Assembly (NCBI GenBank): GCA_036276235.1
Contig: DATBDZ010000171.1
Location: 1 to 11,013 of the forward strand
Length of the DNA stretch: 11,013 nt
Origin: JANWHF01 sp036276235
GTDB taxonomy: Bacteria; Planctomycetota; Phycisphaerae; Tepidisphaerales; Tepidisphaeraceae
Direction of reading: 5' to 3'
Below are positions 1 to 6,028 of the stretch, piece after piece. The notes below the pieces were generated by a model. That model did no database searches. It had not been told where the DNA came from and saw only the letters and a list, made by a program, of their open reading frames with translations. The position numbers and the translations under genes were made by a program. Position 1 is the first letter of the stretch; each line of letters opens with the position of its first letter.

Positions 1-40
1 AACCCCCTCCCTAACCCTCCCCCGGAGTACCGGGGGAGGG
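1..40 (+). repeat. Palindromic repeat element, copy 1, inside the glycosyltransferase frame
   Basis: This stretch of about 40 bp starts AACCCCCTCCC and ends in the perfect palindromic core CCCTCCCCCGG-AGTA-CCGGGGGAGGG. Two further copies lie at 9662-9701 (reverse) and 9726-9765 (forward), differing at a few positions. All three stay open in the same frame and read N-P-x-P-x-P-P-P-E-Y-R-x-R-E. Its left border cannot be defined because it begins at the window edge. Confidence 0.8.
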
Positions 41-438
41 AGCAAGACGCGCCGATGAAAGGGCTGCTCACGCGAAGCGTGGCGGGCGTGCACTTCATCA
101 GCCTGCAAATCGGCGCGGGCGAGTGTCCCAATATCCCCGGGATGATCGACTGGACAGATCAACTGACCGACTTCGCAGACACCGCCGCGCTGCTGGCGAA
201 TCTGGATTTGCTGATCACGATCGACACGGCAGCCGCGCATCTCGCCGGCGCGATGGGCAAGCCGGCATGGGTGCTCCTCTCGCATGCCCCGGACTGGCGA
301 TGGATGCTCGATCGGGCCGATTCGCCTTGGTATCCGTCGTTGCGGCTGTTTCGCCAGCCGACACCCGGGGATTGGGCGACGCCGATTGCCGAGATTGCGC
401 GTGAACTGGAGTCGGTTCGACCAATCAATTCTGTCTGA
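1..438 (+). CDS. Glycosyltransferase family 9 (heptosyltransferase-like) protein, C-terminal part, cut by the window edge
   Basis: The frame is open from base 1, so the ATG at 55 is probably internal and the real start lies upstream of the window. The visible part reads as the nucleotide-sugar-binding half of a GT-B family 9 glycosyltransferase. It has FISLQIG, then DFADTAALLANLDLLITIDT, then AAAHLAGAMGKPAWVLL, DWRW and SPWYPSLRLFRQP. This pattern is typical of the TPR-linked family 9 enzymes that add sugars to lipopolysaccharide or other surface glycans in the cytoplasm. The stop is TGA at 436-438. Oddly, the first 14 visible codons are a palindromic repeat found elsewhere in the window, read in frame as NPLPNPPPEYRGRE, just before the FISLQ strand. 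The gene may therefore carry a repeat-encoded insertion, or be the remnant of a broken gene. The family is clear from the motifs; the substrate is unknown. Confidence 0.8.
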   Translation, partial: NPLPNPPPEYRGREQDAPMKGLLTRSVAGVHFISLQIGAGECPNIPGMIDWTDQLTDFADTAALLANLDLLITIDTAAAHLAGAMGKPAWVLLSHAPDWRWMLDRADSPWYPSLRLFRQPTPGDWATPIAEIARELESVRPINSV

Positions 439-500
439 TGATTCGCGACAATGAACCTGGAACGAACCGGTAACACTGAACGATTAGCGGTATCATTCAA

Positions 501-1019
501 GTGACCCAACCAGATCACATTCCCGCGCCGTCAATCCCCGTACGCGCTGCTGTCCTGGAATACGTGACGCCTCGAGCGTATCGGCGAAACCGCTGGCATC
601 TTTTAGGGTGCCTCTCGCTGCTGACATTTGGGCTGTCGATGTCTTTGCCGGCACTTGCGCGTCTCGTCGGGCCAAATCCGCTGCCCGGCTATGTTGCCGC
701 CTGGTTCGCGATCGTGTTCCTGATCCAATCTGCGATGGCTAGGGAAGTCGGCCTCATTCCGGTTTGTGTGGCGGGCTCGCTGGCCAACTTTTTCTTCATC
801 GTCGGCTACTTCAGGTTTCTTGTGCGCACTTTGCAGAAACGGCGCGTTCATGGGCATATTTGGACCGCAACGATCGGCGTGGCGATCGCGGCCCAGCTTG
901 CCTGTCCTGCTTTGTTGCCCGACGAATCCTATCAGCGATGTCTGGTTGGCTATTGGATCTGGGTGCTGGCAACGATCCAACTGGGGGTGGCCTCATTCCT
1001 TGCGGATCGGTCCGCTTAA
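501..1019 (+). CDS. Small multipass membrane protein of unknown function
   Basis: The 172-residue product starts at GTG 501 and ends at TAA 1017-1019. I do not recognise the family. After a polar N-terminus of about 30 residues there are about five hydrophobic segments: roughly residues 31-52, 63-80, 82-107, 117-136 and 145-165. Basic stretches lie at RAYRRNR before the first and QKRRVHGH before the fourth. This suggests an inner-membrane protein with its N-terminus in the cytoplasm. No Shine-Dalgarno motif precedes the GTG, so the exact start is uncertain. It lies 62 bases after the glycosyltransferase and 110 bases before the hotdog-like gene on the same strand, but neither neighbour shows what it does. 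The reading frame is likely real because of its hydrophobic pattern and codon use; the function is unknown. Confidence 0.6.
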   Translation: MTQPDHIPAPSIPVRAAVLEYVTPRAYRRNRWHLLGCLSLLTFGLSMSLPALARLVGPNPLPGYVAAWFAIVFLIQSAMAREVGLIPVCVAGSLANFFFIVGYFRFLVRTLQKRRVHGHIWTATIGVAIAAQLACPALLPDESYQRCLVGYWIWVLATIQLGVASFLADRSA

Positions 1020-1129
1020 TCATTTTCCGATTTGCGGCGTATTACTCCCACAGGTATTGTCGTGCGGCCCGCGCTCGTGTACACACTGGGGCCGCACGCG
1101 ATCGTTGTGGTCTTTCAGGATCGAAATTG

Positions 1130-1780
1130 ATGGAAGCGCCCGCGACTGTTCAGGACATCAGCTCGCTCACCAAGGAGCCAACACCGCCGCTGCGCGTCAT
1201 GCCGACGCCACTGGCAGCGGCTCCGCATGCGCCGCGGCATTTCCCGTCGCCGCAATCGCTTTATGACAAGATCGAGGCGTTCGTCAGCAAGCTGAGCGTG
1301 CGCGATAATTTCTGGCACAGCATCTGTTCGCTGCTGTGGCTGCCGCTGGCGTTTTTCAGCGGCATCAAGATGAAGCAGCTTGATGCCAAGAGCTTTGCCG
1401 CCTATCTCCCGTTTCGGCGATTCAATCGCAACTGGTATCGCGCGATGGCCGGCGGGGCGCTGCTGGCCAACAGCGAAATCGCCGGCGGAATGTATGTCTT
1501 TGGCATCTGCGGCGGCGACTACACAGTGGTCTGCAAGGAATTGAATTACAAATTCCTGCGGCCCTGCCTCGGGCCGGCGGTTTTCCGCATGACTCCGCGC
1601 GAGAACATTCGCGAGCATCTCAACGGCGGGGGAGAATTCAACGTCACCGTCGATCTGGATATCTCGCAGCAGGGCTTCCGCCCCGGCGAGCGCGATAAGC
1701 GCGTCGGGCAGTGCGTCGCCGTCTTCCATGTCACCCCCAAGCTCCATCACAAAGCTAAGGCGGCGCGCAAAACCAAGTAA
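1130..1780 (+). CDS. DUF4442 / hotdog-fold thioesterase-like protein
   Basis: The ATG at 1130 is preceded by AGGA at 1117-1120, nine bases upstream, which decides this start over a longer frame opening at 764 that would overlap the previous gene. The product has 216 residues. The first 40 or so are low-complexity and proline/alanine-rich. From about residue 75 the protein reads like DUF4442, a hotdog-fold group related to PaaI-type acyl-thioesterases: PLAFFSGIKM, then FNRNWYRAMAGGALLANSEIAGG (in place of the usual H-G-G-x-L helix), then strands with VVCKELNYKFLRPC and a final VAVFHVTPKLHHK. The usual His of active hotdog thioesterases is not seen in the GGALLANSE helix, so catalysis is uncertain. 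It precedes the 405-residue membrane protein by 21 bases and may be co-transcribed with it. Family moderate, reaction unknown. Confidence 0.65.
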   Translation: MEAPATVQDISSLTKEPTPPLRVMPTPLAAAPHAPRHFPSPQSLYDKIEAFVSKLSVRDNFWHSICSLLWLPLAFFSGIKMKQLDAKSFAAYLPFRRFNRNWYRAMAGGALLANSEIAGGMYVFGICGGDYTVVCKELNYKFLRPCLGPAVFRMTPRENIREHLNGGGEFNVTVDLDISQQGFRPGERDKRVGQCVAVFHVTPKLHHKAKAARKTK

Positions 1781-1801
1781 GCGGCCATTCGCGGGTGCAG
1801 C

Positions 1802-3019
1802 ATGAACCGTGCAGAAACGCCGCCGGCCGCTGATCGATCCATTTTTCATTCTTCATTTTTCACTTTTCATTCGGCGCAGCCGTTTGCCTGGGCCGCGTTC
1901 CTTGCCTGCTCGTGGACCTGGTGCATCGGCATGTTTCTGCCCGTGCTGATGGTCCGCGATTTTGGCCTGCTCGGGTGGATCGTCTTCGCCGTTCCCAACA
2001 TCGTCGGCGCGGCGGCGATGGGATGGGTGCTCTCCAAACCTGGAACGGCCCAGCGCCTCGCCAAAGATCACGCACTGGCCTGCCAATGCTTCTCGGCAGT
2101 CACCGTGGCGTTCCACTGCTTCTTCGTCGGCTGGATTGTTCGCGCGATGCTCGGATGGATCGGGCCGGCTTTGGCACTGGCGGCGGCCGTCGCGACTTAT
2201 CTGCTCACCTCGCGCGGGCGGCGAGAACTGATCTGCGCGGTCGCAATCCTGACGGCGTCGCTGATCGCGTTCATCATCTTCATCGCCGATCAGGGCCTGC
2301 CATTGCATACGTTCGACGTGCTCTCGCGCGGCGGCTTTCGCCTGGCATGGCTTTCCCCGGCGATCATCTTCGGCTTCGCCCTCTGCCCGTATCTCGATCT
2401 GACTTTCCTGCGCGCCCGCGCCCTCACCGCACCCAAGGCCGGTGTCGCGGCCTTCACGCTTGGCTTCGGATTTTTCTTTTTGCTGATGATCGCGTTTACG
2501 CTCTGGTATTCGCGCTGGCTTGTCCCCGAGCGGCTAGATCGATTGCCGCACTTTCTCGCGTGGATCATCGGCATTCACATGGTCCTGCAAATCGGATTCA
2601 CGACGGCGTTGCACGCGCGGCCACTCTTGGCGTCTGATACGCAACAAGATTTTCGGTATGCCGCGCCGCTGATCTGGATCCTCTGCTTCTGCTTGCCCCT
2701 GACGTGGTCCGGCCCATCCGCCGGCCCGATAGCGGCAACGCACGGCGAAACCGTTTACCGCCTATTCATGGGCTTCTACGGCCTGGTCTTTCCCGCCTAC
2801 GTATGGCTCTGCATGACGCCCTCGCCCGCGTCGGCAACCAAGCCGACGCGCCAACAGTGGATGGTCTACGGCGCGACGGTCGTCGCAGTCGCGCCGCTTT
2901 TCTACCTGGGATTCATCGCCGATCGAATGATCTGGCTACTGCCGGGGATTGGGTTGGTTCTCGCGGCGCGTTTTGCTATCGCCAGGAAATCCGCCGGCCC
3001 TATGCAAAATTTTGTATAA
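1802..3019 (+). CDS. Large multipass integral membrane protein, possibly transporter-like
   Basis: The 405-residue product starts at ATG 1802 and ends with TAA 3017-3019. It is strongly hydrophobic, with about ten to twelve membrane segments, beginning with PFAWAAFLACSWTWCIGMFLPVLMV around residues 27-50 and ending with LPGIGLVLAARFAIARKSAG. The early stretch (VRDFGLLGWIVFAVPNIVGAAAMGWVL) faintly resembles the start of sodium/solute symporters. The protein is shorter than that family, however, and I see no sodium-site signature, so I leave the substrate open. No ATG, GTG or TTG offers itself between the start and the first membrane segment, so the N-terminal extension is probably translated. 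Residues 13-24 (rich in F, H and S) are encoded by a 7-bp tandem repeat. The gene probably shares a transcript with the DUF4442 gene. Confidence 0.65.
   Translation: MNRAETPPAADRSIFHSSFFTFHSAQPFAWAAFLACSWTWCIGMFLPVLMVRDFGLLGWIVFAVPNIVGAAAMGWVLSKPGTAQRLAKDHALACQCFSAVTVAFHCFFVGWIVRAMLGWIGPALALAAAVATYLLTSRGRRELICAVAILTASLIAFIIFIADQGLPLHTFDVLSRGGFRLAWLSPAIIFGFALCPYLDLTFLRARALTAPKAGVAAFTLGFGFFFLLMIAFTLWYSRWLVPERLDRLPHFLAWIIGIHMVLQIGFTTALHARPLLASDTQQDFRYAAPLIWILCFCLPLTWSGPSAGPIAATHGETVYRLFMGFYGLVFPAYVWLCMTPSPASATKPTRQQWMVYGATVVAVAPLFYLGFIADRMIWLLPGIGLVLAARFAIARKSAGPMQNFV
1840..1872 (+). repeat. Heptamer tandem repeat (CATTTTT type) inside the start of the membrane protein gene
   Basis: Four 7-bp units in phase, CATTTTT, CATTCTT, CATTTTT and CACTTTT, are followed by a partial CATTC. 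They encode roughly residues 13-24 of the downstream membrane protein, reading SIFHSSFFTFHS. No inverted partner arm is seen nearby, unlike the other heptamer loci. The AT-rich composition contrasts with the GC-rich flanks. Confidence 0.8.
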
Positions 3020-3197
3020 TCACCCCAACTCAAGTTCCCACAGTTTCCAATTCGGAATAGATAACTGTCATGCTGAGTGGTCGCGTGCCTCGGGTACGCC
3101 CGCGAAGCGTGAAAACGCCACGGGCACGCTGTCGCGAGCCCATGCCACCCGATCTGCGGTTGTCCGTCAAACCGAGTGGCATTGATGCCAGGGGTGC

Positions 3198-3290
3198 CAT
3201 GCCTCACGCTTGCGTGAGCATGGGTTTGGGACGCCTGCGCAGGGAAACGGTGATCGGAAGAAAGACATGCCCACGCAAGCGTGGGACATG
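3198..3290. repeat. Two CATG-framed GC-rich hairpins inside the MITE-like element
   Basis: The first hairpin (3198-3222) has the stem CTCACGC/GCGTGAG with a TT loop; the second (3266-3290) has CCCACGC/GCGTGGG with an AA loop. Both are enclosed by CATG on each side, with a one-base bulge on opposite sides. The two look like inverted versions of the same unit. A weaker relative (GGCAT...ATGCC) lies at 3312-3335. Confidence 0.7.
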
Positions 3291-3372
3291 GCACCCGCGA
3301 TCAAACCGGGTGGCATGGGCTTGCGATAGCATGCCCGTGGCGTTCGCAAACAACCGCCAACAGTTTCAGAGC

Positions 3373-3430
3373 AGGTACTCCGAAGCATCGGGCCGCCTTG
3401 CGCAATCCAGCCAGATGCTTCGGAGTACCT
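3373..3430. repeat. Perfect 17-bp inverted repeat near the right end of the MITE-like element
   Basis: AGGTACTCCGAAGCATC (3373-3389) pairs perfectly with GATGCTTCGGAGTACCT (3414-3430) across a 24-base spacer. The stem touches and overlaps the right terminal repeat by two bases. On the reverse strand the end of the element reads openly as TVMLRYSEASGWIAQ, a peptide that looks repeat-encoded and not part of a true gene. Confidence 0.85.
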
Positions 3431-3501
3431 CAGCATGACAGTGCGCAAGCACAGGAACAATTCACATTCATCCGCTGGGTAGAGGGGATGTCCCGAAAAC
3501 A

Positions 3502-4791
3502 CTAATACGCCCGCACCAGCTTCGTACCCGGAAATGCGCTGAGCACAATAGTCTCGTGTCTCACACCTGATGCCGCTTCGTGTTCTGCGCACCATTGGCA
3601 GAGGCCCACGCCGTGGCCGAAGCCGTGGCCTTCGGTGAAGCGGATTTGTGTCGGGTCGTTCACCGGTTTGCAGAAGCTGCTGCCCAGCGTCACATGATCG
3701 GTCGCGTCGGTATTCACGGCATGGCGGAAATCTTCGCTGTTGAGGCTGTACCGATTGCCGCGCACGTCGGTGATGATGAATCGGCGCGGGCGGCCGAATT
3801 GATTGTTGCTTTCGATGTCGATGCGCGAGATGTCGGCGATCGATTTTTCCGGCTCGTTGTTGTTCACTCCCCATTGCCGAATGCGGCGAGTCAGCTCGGT
3901 CTTGCGCATCGTAATTGTCGGCCAATTAAAGCGCGGCGATTCTGTGCAACGCGGCCCGATGTTTTGCTCGGAAAGCGCCTGCTGATATGGCTCGCCGAAT
4001 GCGTCGGCGGCAGATTGCGTCACACCGCCGCAGCAGGAGCTGAAGTAGGCTTTGAAGACCTTTTCCTGCCCCGGCGGGCCATGGGCGACGACGATGCCGC
4101 GCGTGACATCCACCGCCTCGCGCGATTTGGGCGTTTCGCTGCCGATCCCTCCATAAACCTGGCTTCGCGTGTCGGCAAACAGATCGAATTGCGCGCCCGC
4201 CGATGCCGTGTGCGCGACGTACAGCGCGTAGGTGCGCGCGACGATCGCCTGGGCGCGATAGGCTTCCGGATGCCACTGCGGAAACATTTCCTTGGGCACG
4301 ACGCTCATCACGTACCCATCGACATCGACATCATTGATGACATCAAACTTGCCCGGCCCTCCCATCGGCACAAACCGCAGGCGCCCGCGATACGCCTGCC
4401 CATCGACGCGCAACGATCCTTCAACGGAAGGCTCCAGAATCAACTCGCCGGCGCCCAGCACCGCCGTGCCGATTGTCCAGCCGGATGGCCGCAGGGTTAC
4501 ATTGACGCTCGCGCCGCGCGCCAGGTTCACCGGCCGCGCCGCGCTTCCGCCGATGCGCATATTGGGCGGCTGGGTCGCGGTGATCGCCGCCTGGGTCACA
4601 TTCTCGCGCACGAGCACGCGCACGCTTGGCGTGCCCAGCGGCGCGGTTCCCAACTCCGGGTTGTTATGGTTGCACCCCTGGCTGCAACTGATCGGCAAGA
4701 CCACGACGAGCAATCCCAGCGTCGCGATCACGCCGCCCAGCGTATATGGACGTGAAAGACGTTGCCCAATCCGTCGGGCGTTGCGTGCCAT
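3502..4791 (-). CDS. SpoIID/LytB-domain protein (probable peptidoglycan lytic transglycosylase)
   Basis: The 429-residue product starts at ATG 4791, where AAGGA sits four bases upstream. A longer frame to 4881 exists, but its first 30 residues are encoded by a heptamer repeat and are unlikely to be translated. A basic N-terminus leads into one hydrophobic segment (TLGGVIATLGLLVVVLPI), so the protein is probably anchored in the inner membrane and acts outside the cytoplasm. The SpoIID domain covers about residues 150-429. It has VVPKEM with the likely catalytic Glu168, HPEAYRAQAIVARTYAL, SSCCGG (Cys253/254), Cys282, and the terminal GHGFGHGVGLCQW motif with His389 and His393. In Bacillus, SpoIID cleaves stem-peptide-free glycan strands; LytB is an amidase enhancer. 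The cysteines match the metal-binding pattern of the SpoIID branch. Nothing here suggests sporulation, so a role in wall remodelling or division is more likely. It lies 115 bases downstream of the TPR/alpha-CTD gene. Confidence 0.85.
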   Translation of the reverse strand: MARNARRIGQRLSRPYTLGGVIATLGLLVVVLPISCSQGCNHNNPELGTAPLGTPSVRVLVRENVTQAAITATQPPNMRIGGSAARPVNLARGASVNVTLRPSGWTIGTAVLGAGELILEPSVEGSLRVDGQAYRGRLRFVPMGGPGKFDVINDVDVDGYVMSVVPKEMFPQWHPEAYRAQAIVARTYALYVAHTASAGAQFDLFADTRSQVYGGIGSETPKSREAVDVTRGIVVAHGPPGQEKVFKAYFSSCCGGVTQSAADAFGEPYQQALSEQNIGPRCTESPRFNWPTITMRKTELTRRIRQWGVNNNEPEKSIADISRIDIESNNQFGRPRRFIITDVRGNRYSLNSEDFRHAVNTDATDHVTLGSSFCKPVNDPTQIRFTEGHGFGHGVGLCQWCAEHEAASGVRHETIVLSAFPGTKLVRAY

Positions 4792-4813
4792 GGCGTCCTT
4801 GCCGGACGGAGAA

Positions 4814-4897
4814 AGTTGCCAGTTGCCAGTTACCAGTTGCCAGTAATGCTTTTGTACCTTGCATTCACTGACAACTGACAACTGGCAACTGGCAACT
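4814..4897. repeat. Inverted pair of AGTTGCC heptamer arrays (hairpin) between two reverse-strand genes
   Basis: The left arm 4814-4844 is four AGTTGCC-type heptamers plus AGT. The right arm 4867-4897 is its inverted partner, matching 28 of 31 positions. The 22-base spacer contains AATGC and GCATT, which can lengthen the stem. The hairpin fills the 114-base gap almost entirely: the right arm ends eight bases from the stop of the TPR/alpha-CTD gene, and the left arm lies 22 bases before the SpoIID start. It could act as a transcription attenuator between the two genes, but no T-run typical of an intrinsic terminator is visible. Confidence 0.85.
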
Positions 4898-4905
4898 ATT
4901 CTGTC

Positions 4906-5826
4906 CTATTCCTCTAATTTACGAAGCGACATTCCAAACGTCGCCAACTGTTGCTTGATCTCGTTCAAGCTTGTCTGGCCGAAATTCTTGCAGCCCAACA
5001 GCTCGTCCTCGGTGCGGCTGGCAAGCTCGCCCAACTGGTTGATGTTCAGCCGCTGCAGCGCCTTGCGGCTGCGGACCGACAGTTCCATATCCGCCACCGA
5101 CTTGCCCATCATCTCCGGCGGCACCGAGCCGGCGCCGGGCGCTGAGCTGGTTGGCCGACGGGCGGCAATCGCCACCGCGCTTTGATCGGCGTTCTGCCCG
5201 AGGCGCAGGCCCTTGGAGGCAAGCAACGCCTTGATCTCATTCAGGCTTGTCTCGCCAAAATTCTTGTAGCTGAGCAATTCCGGCTCGGTGGTGCGAAGCA
5301 GATCGCCCAGCGAGCGGATGTTCATCTTCTTGAGGCAATTGCGGCTGCGGACCGACAGCTCAAAATCACTGATCGGGATATCGAGCACCGCGTTGCGGCG
5401 ATCGCCACGCCGATCCATGTCCTCGTCGTAGTACATCGAGCGGGCCGAGGCCACGTCCTTCATGTAAAGCACGGCGCGCGGATGATTTGGGTTGGTGCGC
5501 AGGATCGCGTCGAGGCAGCGATGTGCCTCGTCGTAATGGTTGTTGTCCTCGTAGAGGATCGCCAGGTTCATCAGCGCATTGAGATGAACGGGCGGGCTGG
5601 TGCAGACGCGCTCGTAGAGCTCGATTGCCTTGGCGTCATCGCCGCGGCGATCGTAGAGCACCGCCAGATTGAAACAGGCGCGCTCATGGTCGGGGTTTTC
5701 ATTCAGGGCGCGCTCGTAAAACTCGATCGCCTTCTCATGAGTCCCCGTATTTTCAGATTCCATTGCGCGGCGAAAATACTCTTCGGCCGCCCGCTCGTTA
5801 ATCGACGCAACTTGCATTTCGCTCAT
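4906..5826 (-). CDS. TPR protein with two RNA polymerase alpha C-terminal-like domains
   Basis: The 306-residue product has tetratricopeptide repeats at about residues 10-125 (GTHEKAIEFYERALNENPDH is a classic unit). Two tandem modules resembling the alpha-subunit C-terminal domain follow, at about 153-210 and 243-306. That domain in E. coli contacts UP-element DNA and activators. Module 1 keeps the DNA-contact pattern VRSRNC (equivalents of R265, N268 and C269 at residues 160, 163 and 164). Module 2 reads VRSRKA, so it keeps the arginine but loses N268 and C269. In both, NFGxTSLNEIK has Thr where E. coli has K298. There is no alpha N-terminal dimerisation domain, so this is not the polymerase subunit. 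I chose ATG 5826 because GTG 5901 would leave only about eight bases after the predicted transcription start. Similar fusions are known in Planctomycetota; their role is unknown, perhaps DNA binding or interaction with polymerase. Confidence 0.85.
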   Translation of the reverse strand: MSEMQVASINERAAEEYFRRAMESENTGTHEKAIEFYERALNENPDHERACFNLAVLYDRRGDDAKAIELYERVCTSPPVHLNALMNLAILYEDNNHYDEAHRCLDAILRTNPNHPRAVLYMKDVASARSMYYDEDMDRRGDRRNAVLDIPISDFELSVRSRNCLKKMNIRSLGDLLRTTEPELLSYKNFGETSLNEIKALLASKGLRLGQNADQSAVAIAARRPTSSAPGAGSVPPEMMGKSVADMELSVRSRKALQRLNINQLGELASRTEDELLGCKNFGQTSLNEIKQQLATFGMSLRKLEE

Positions 5827-5916
5827 AGGTAATGAATCCGGTATGTTTCCCGCTGCCGCCCTGCGTTGCGGCTTTGTCGCGCAGCAAAGCAGAGGCCGCA
5901 CAAGGCCAAAATACTA

Positions 5917-5945
5917 TCTATATTTGCCGGAGGCTAAACTGTCAA
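5917..5945 (-). promoter_or_regulatory. Sigma-70-type promoter for the TPR/alpha-CTD gene
   Basis: On the reverse strand a perfect TTGACA (5940-5945) is followed by a 17-base spacer and TATAGA (5917-5922, four of six to consensus). Transcription would start near 5910, giving a leader of about 84 bases to the ATG at 5826. The match is by eye and was not scored against the background. Confidence 0.55.
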
Positions 5946-6028
5946 CGGTCATGTGGCACCTGACGGTGTTCAAGGCGAAGAAAGACGCTCCCAATTTGAC
6001 TGAACCCTGAGCCCCGAACCCTTCTCCT

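Larger units (their letters stand above)
3064..3442. mobile_element. MITE-like non-autonomous element with 14-bp perfect terminal inverted repeats
   Basis: The left end ACTGTCATGCTGAG (3064-3077) and right end CTCAGCATGACAGT (3429-3442) are exact reverse complements, bounding 379 bp. Inside are several palindromes: 3083-3089 with 3123-3129 (GCGTGCC/GGCACGC), two CATG-framed hairpins at 3198-3222 and 3266-3290, and a perfect 17-bp stem at 3373-3430. No transposase or credible protein is encoded; the frames that cross it are short or shadows. No clear target-site duplication is visible outside the ends. This element accounts for nearly all of the gene-free stretch 3020-3501. The bases on either side (3020-3063 and 3443-3501) show nothing I can name. 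It may be one mobile unit or a nest of smaller repeats. Confidence 0.65.

Noticed and set aside
764..1129. Longer start for the DUF4442 gene at 764
   Set aside because: It would overlap most of the upstream membrane protein in another frame; the ATG at 1130 has a proper AGGA site and the family similarity begins after it.
3015..3020. TATAAT at the end of the membrane protein gene as a promoter
   Set aside because: No -35 element at a suitable distance and no forward gene follows.
3167..3925. Reverse open frame of 252 residues across the MITE-like element
   Set aside because: It consists of translated repeat plus an out-of-frame part of the SpoIID gene; no domain is recognisable.
3580..4755. 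Forward open frame of 391 residues opposite the SpoIID gene
   Set aside because: It is the antisense shadow of a well-supported gene in GC-rich DNA and has no recognisable domain.
4792..4881. N-terminal extension of the SpoIID protein to 4881
   Set aside because: These codons are encoded mainly by the heptamer hairpin and end at a better start with an upstream AAGGA.
5827..5901. GTG start at 5901 for the TPR/alpha-CTD protein
   Set aside because: It lies about eight bases after the predicted transcription start with no ribosome site, and the added residues match no TPR pattern.
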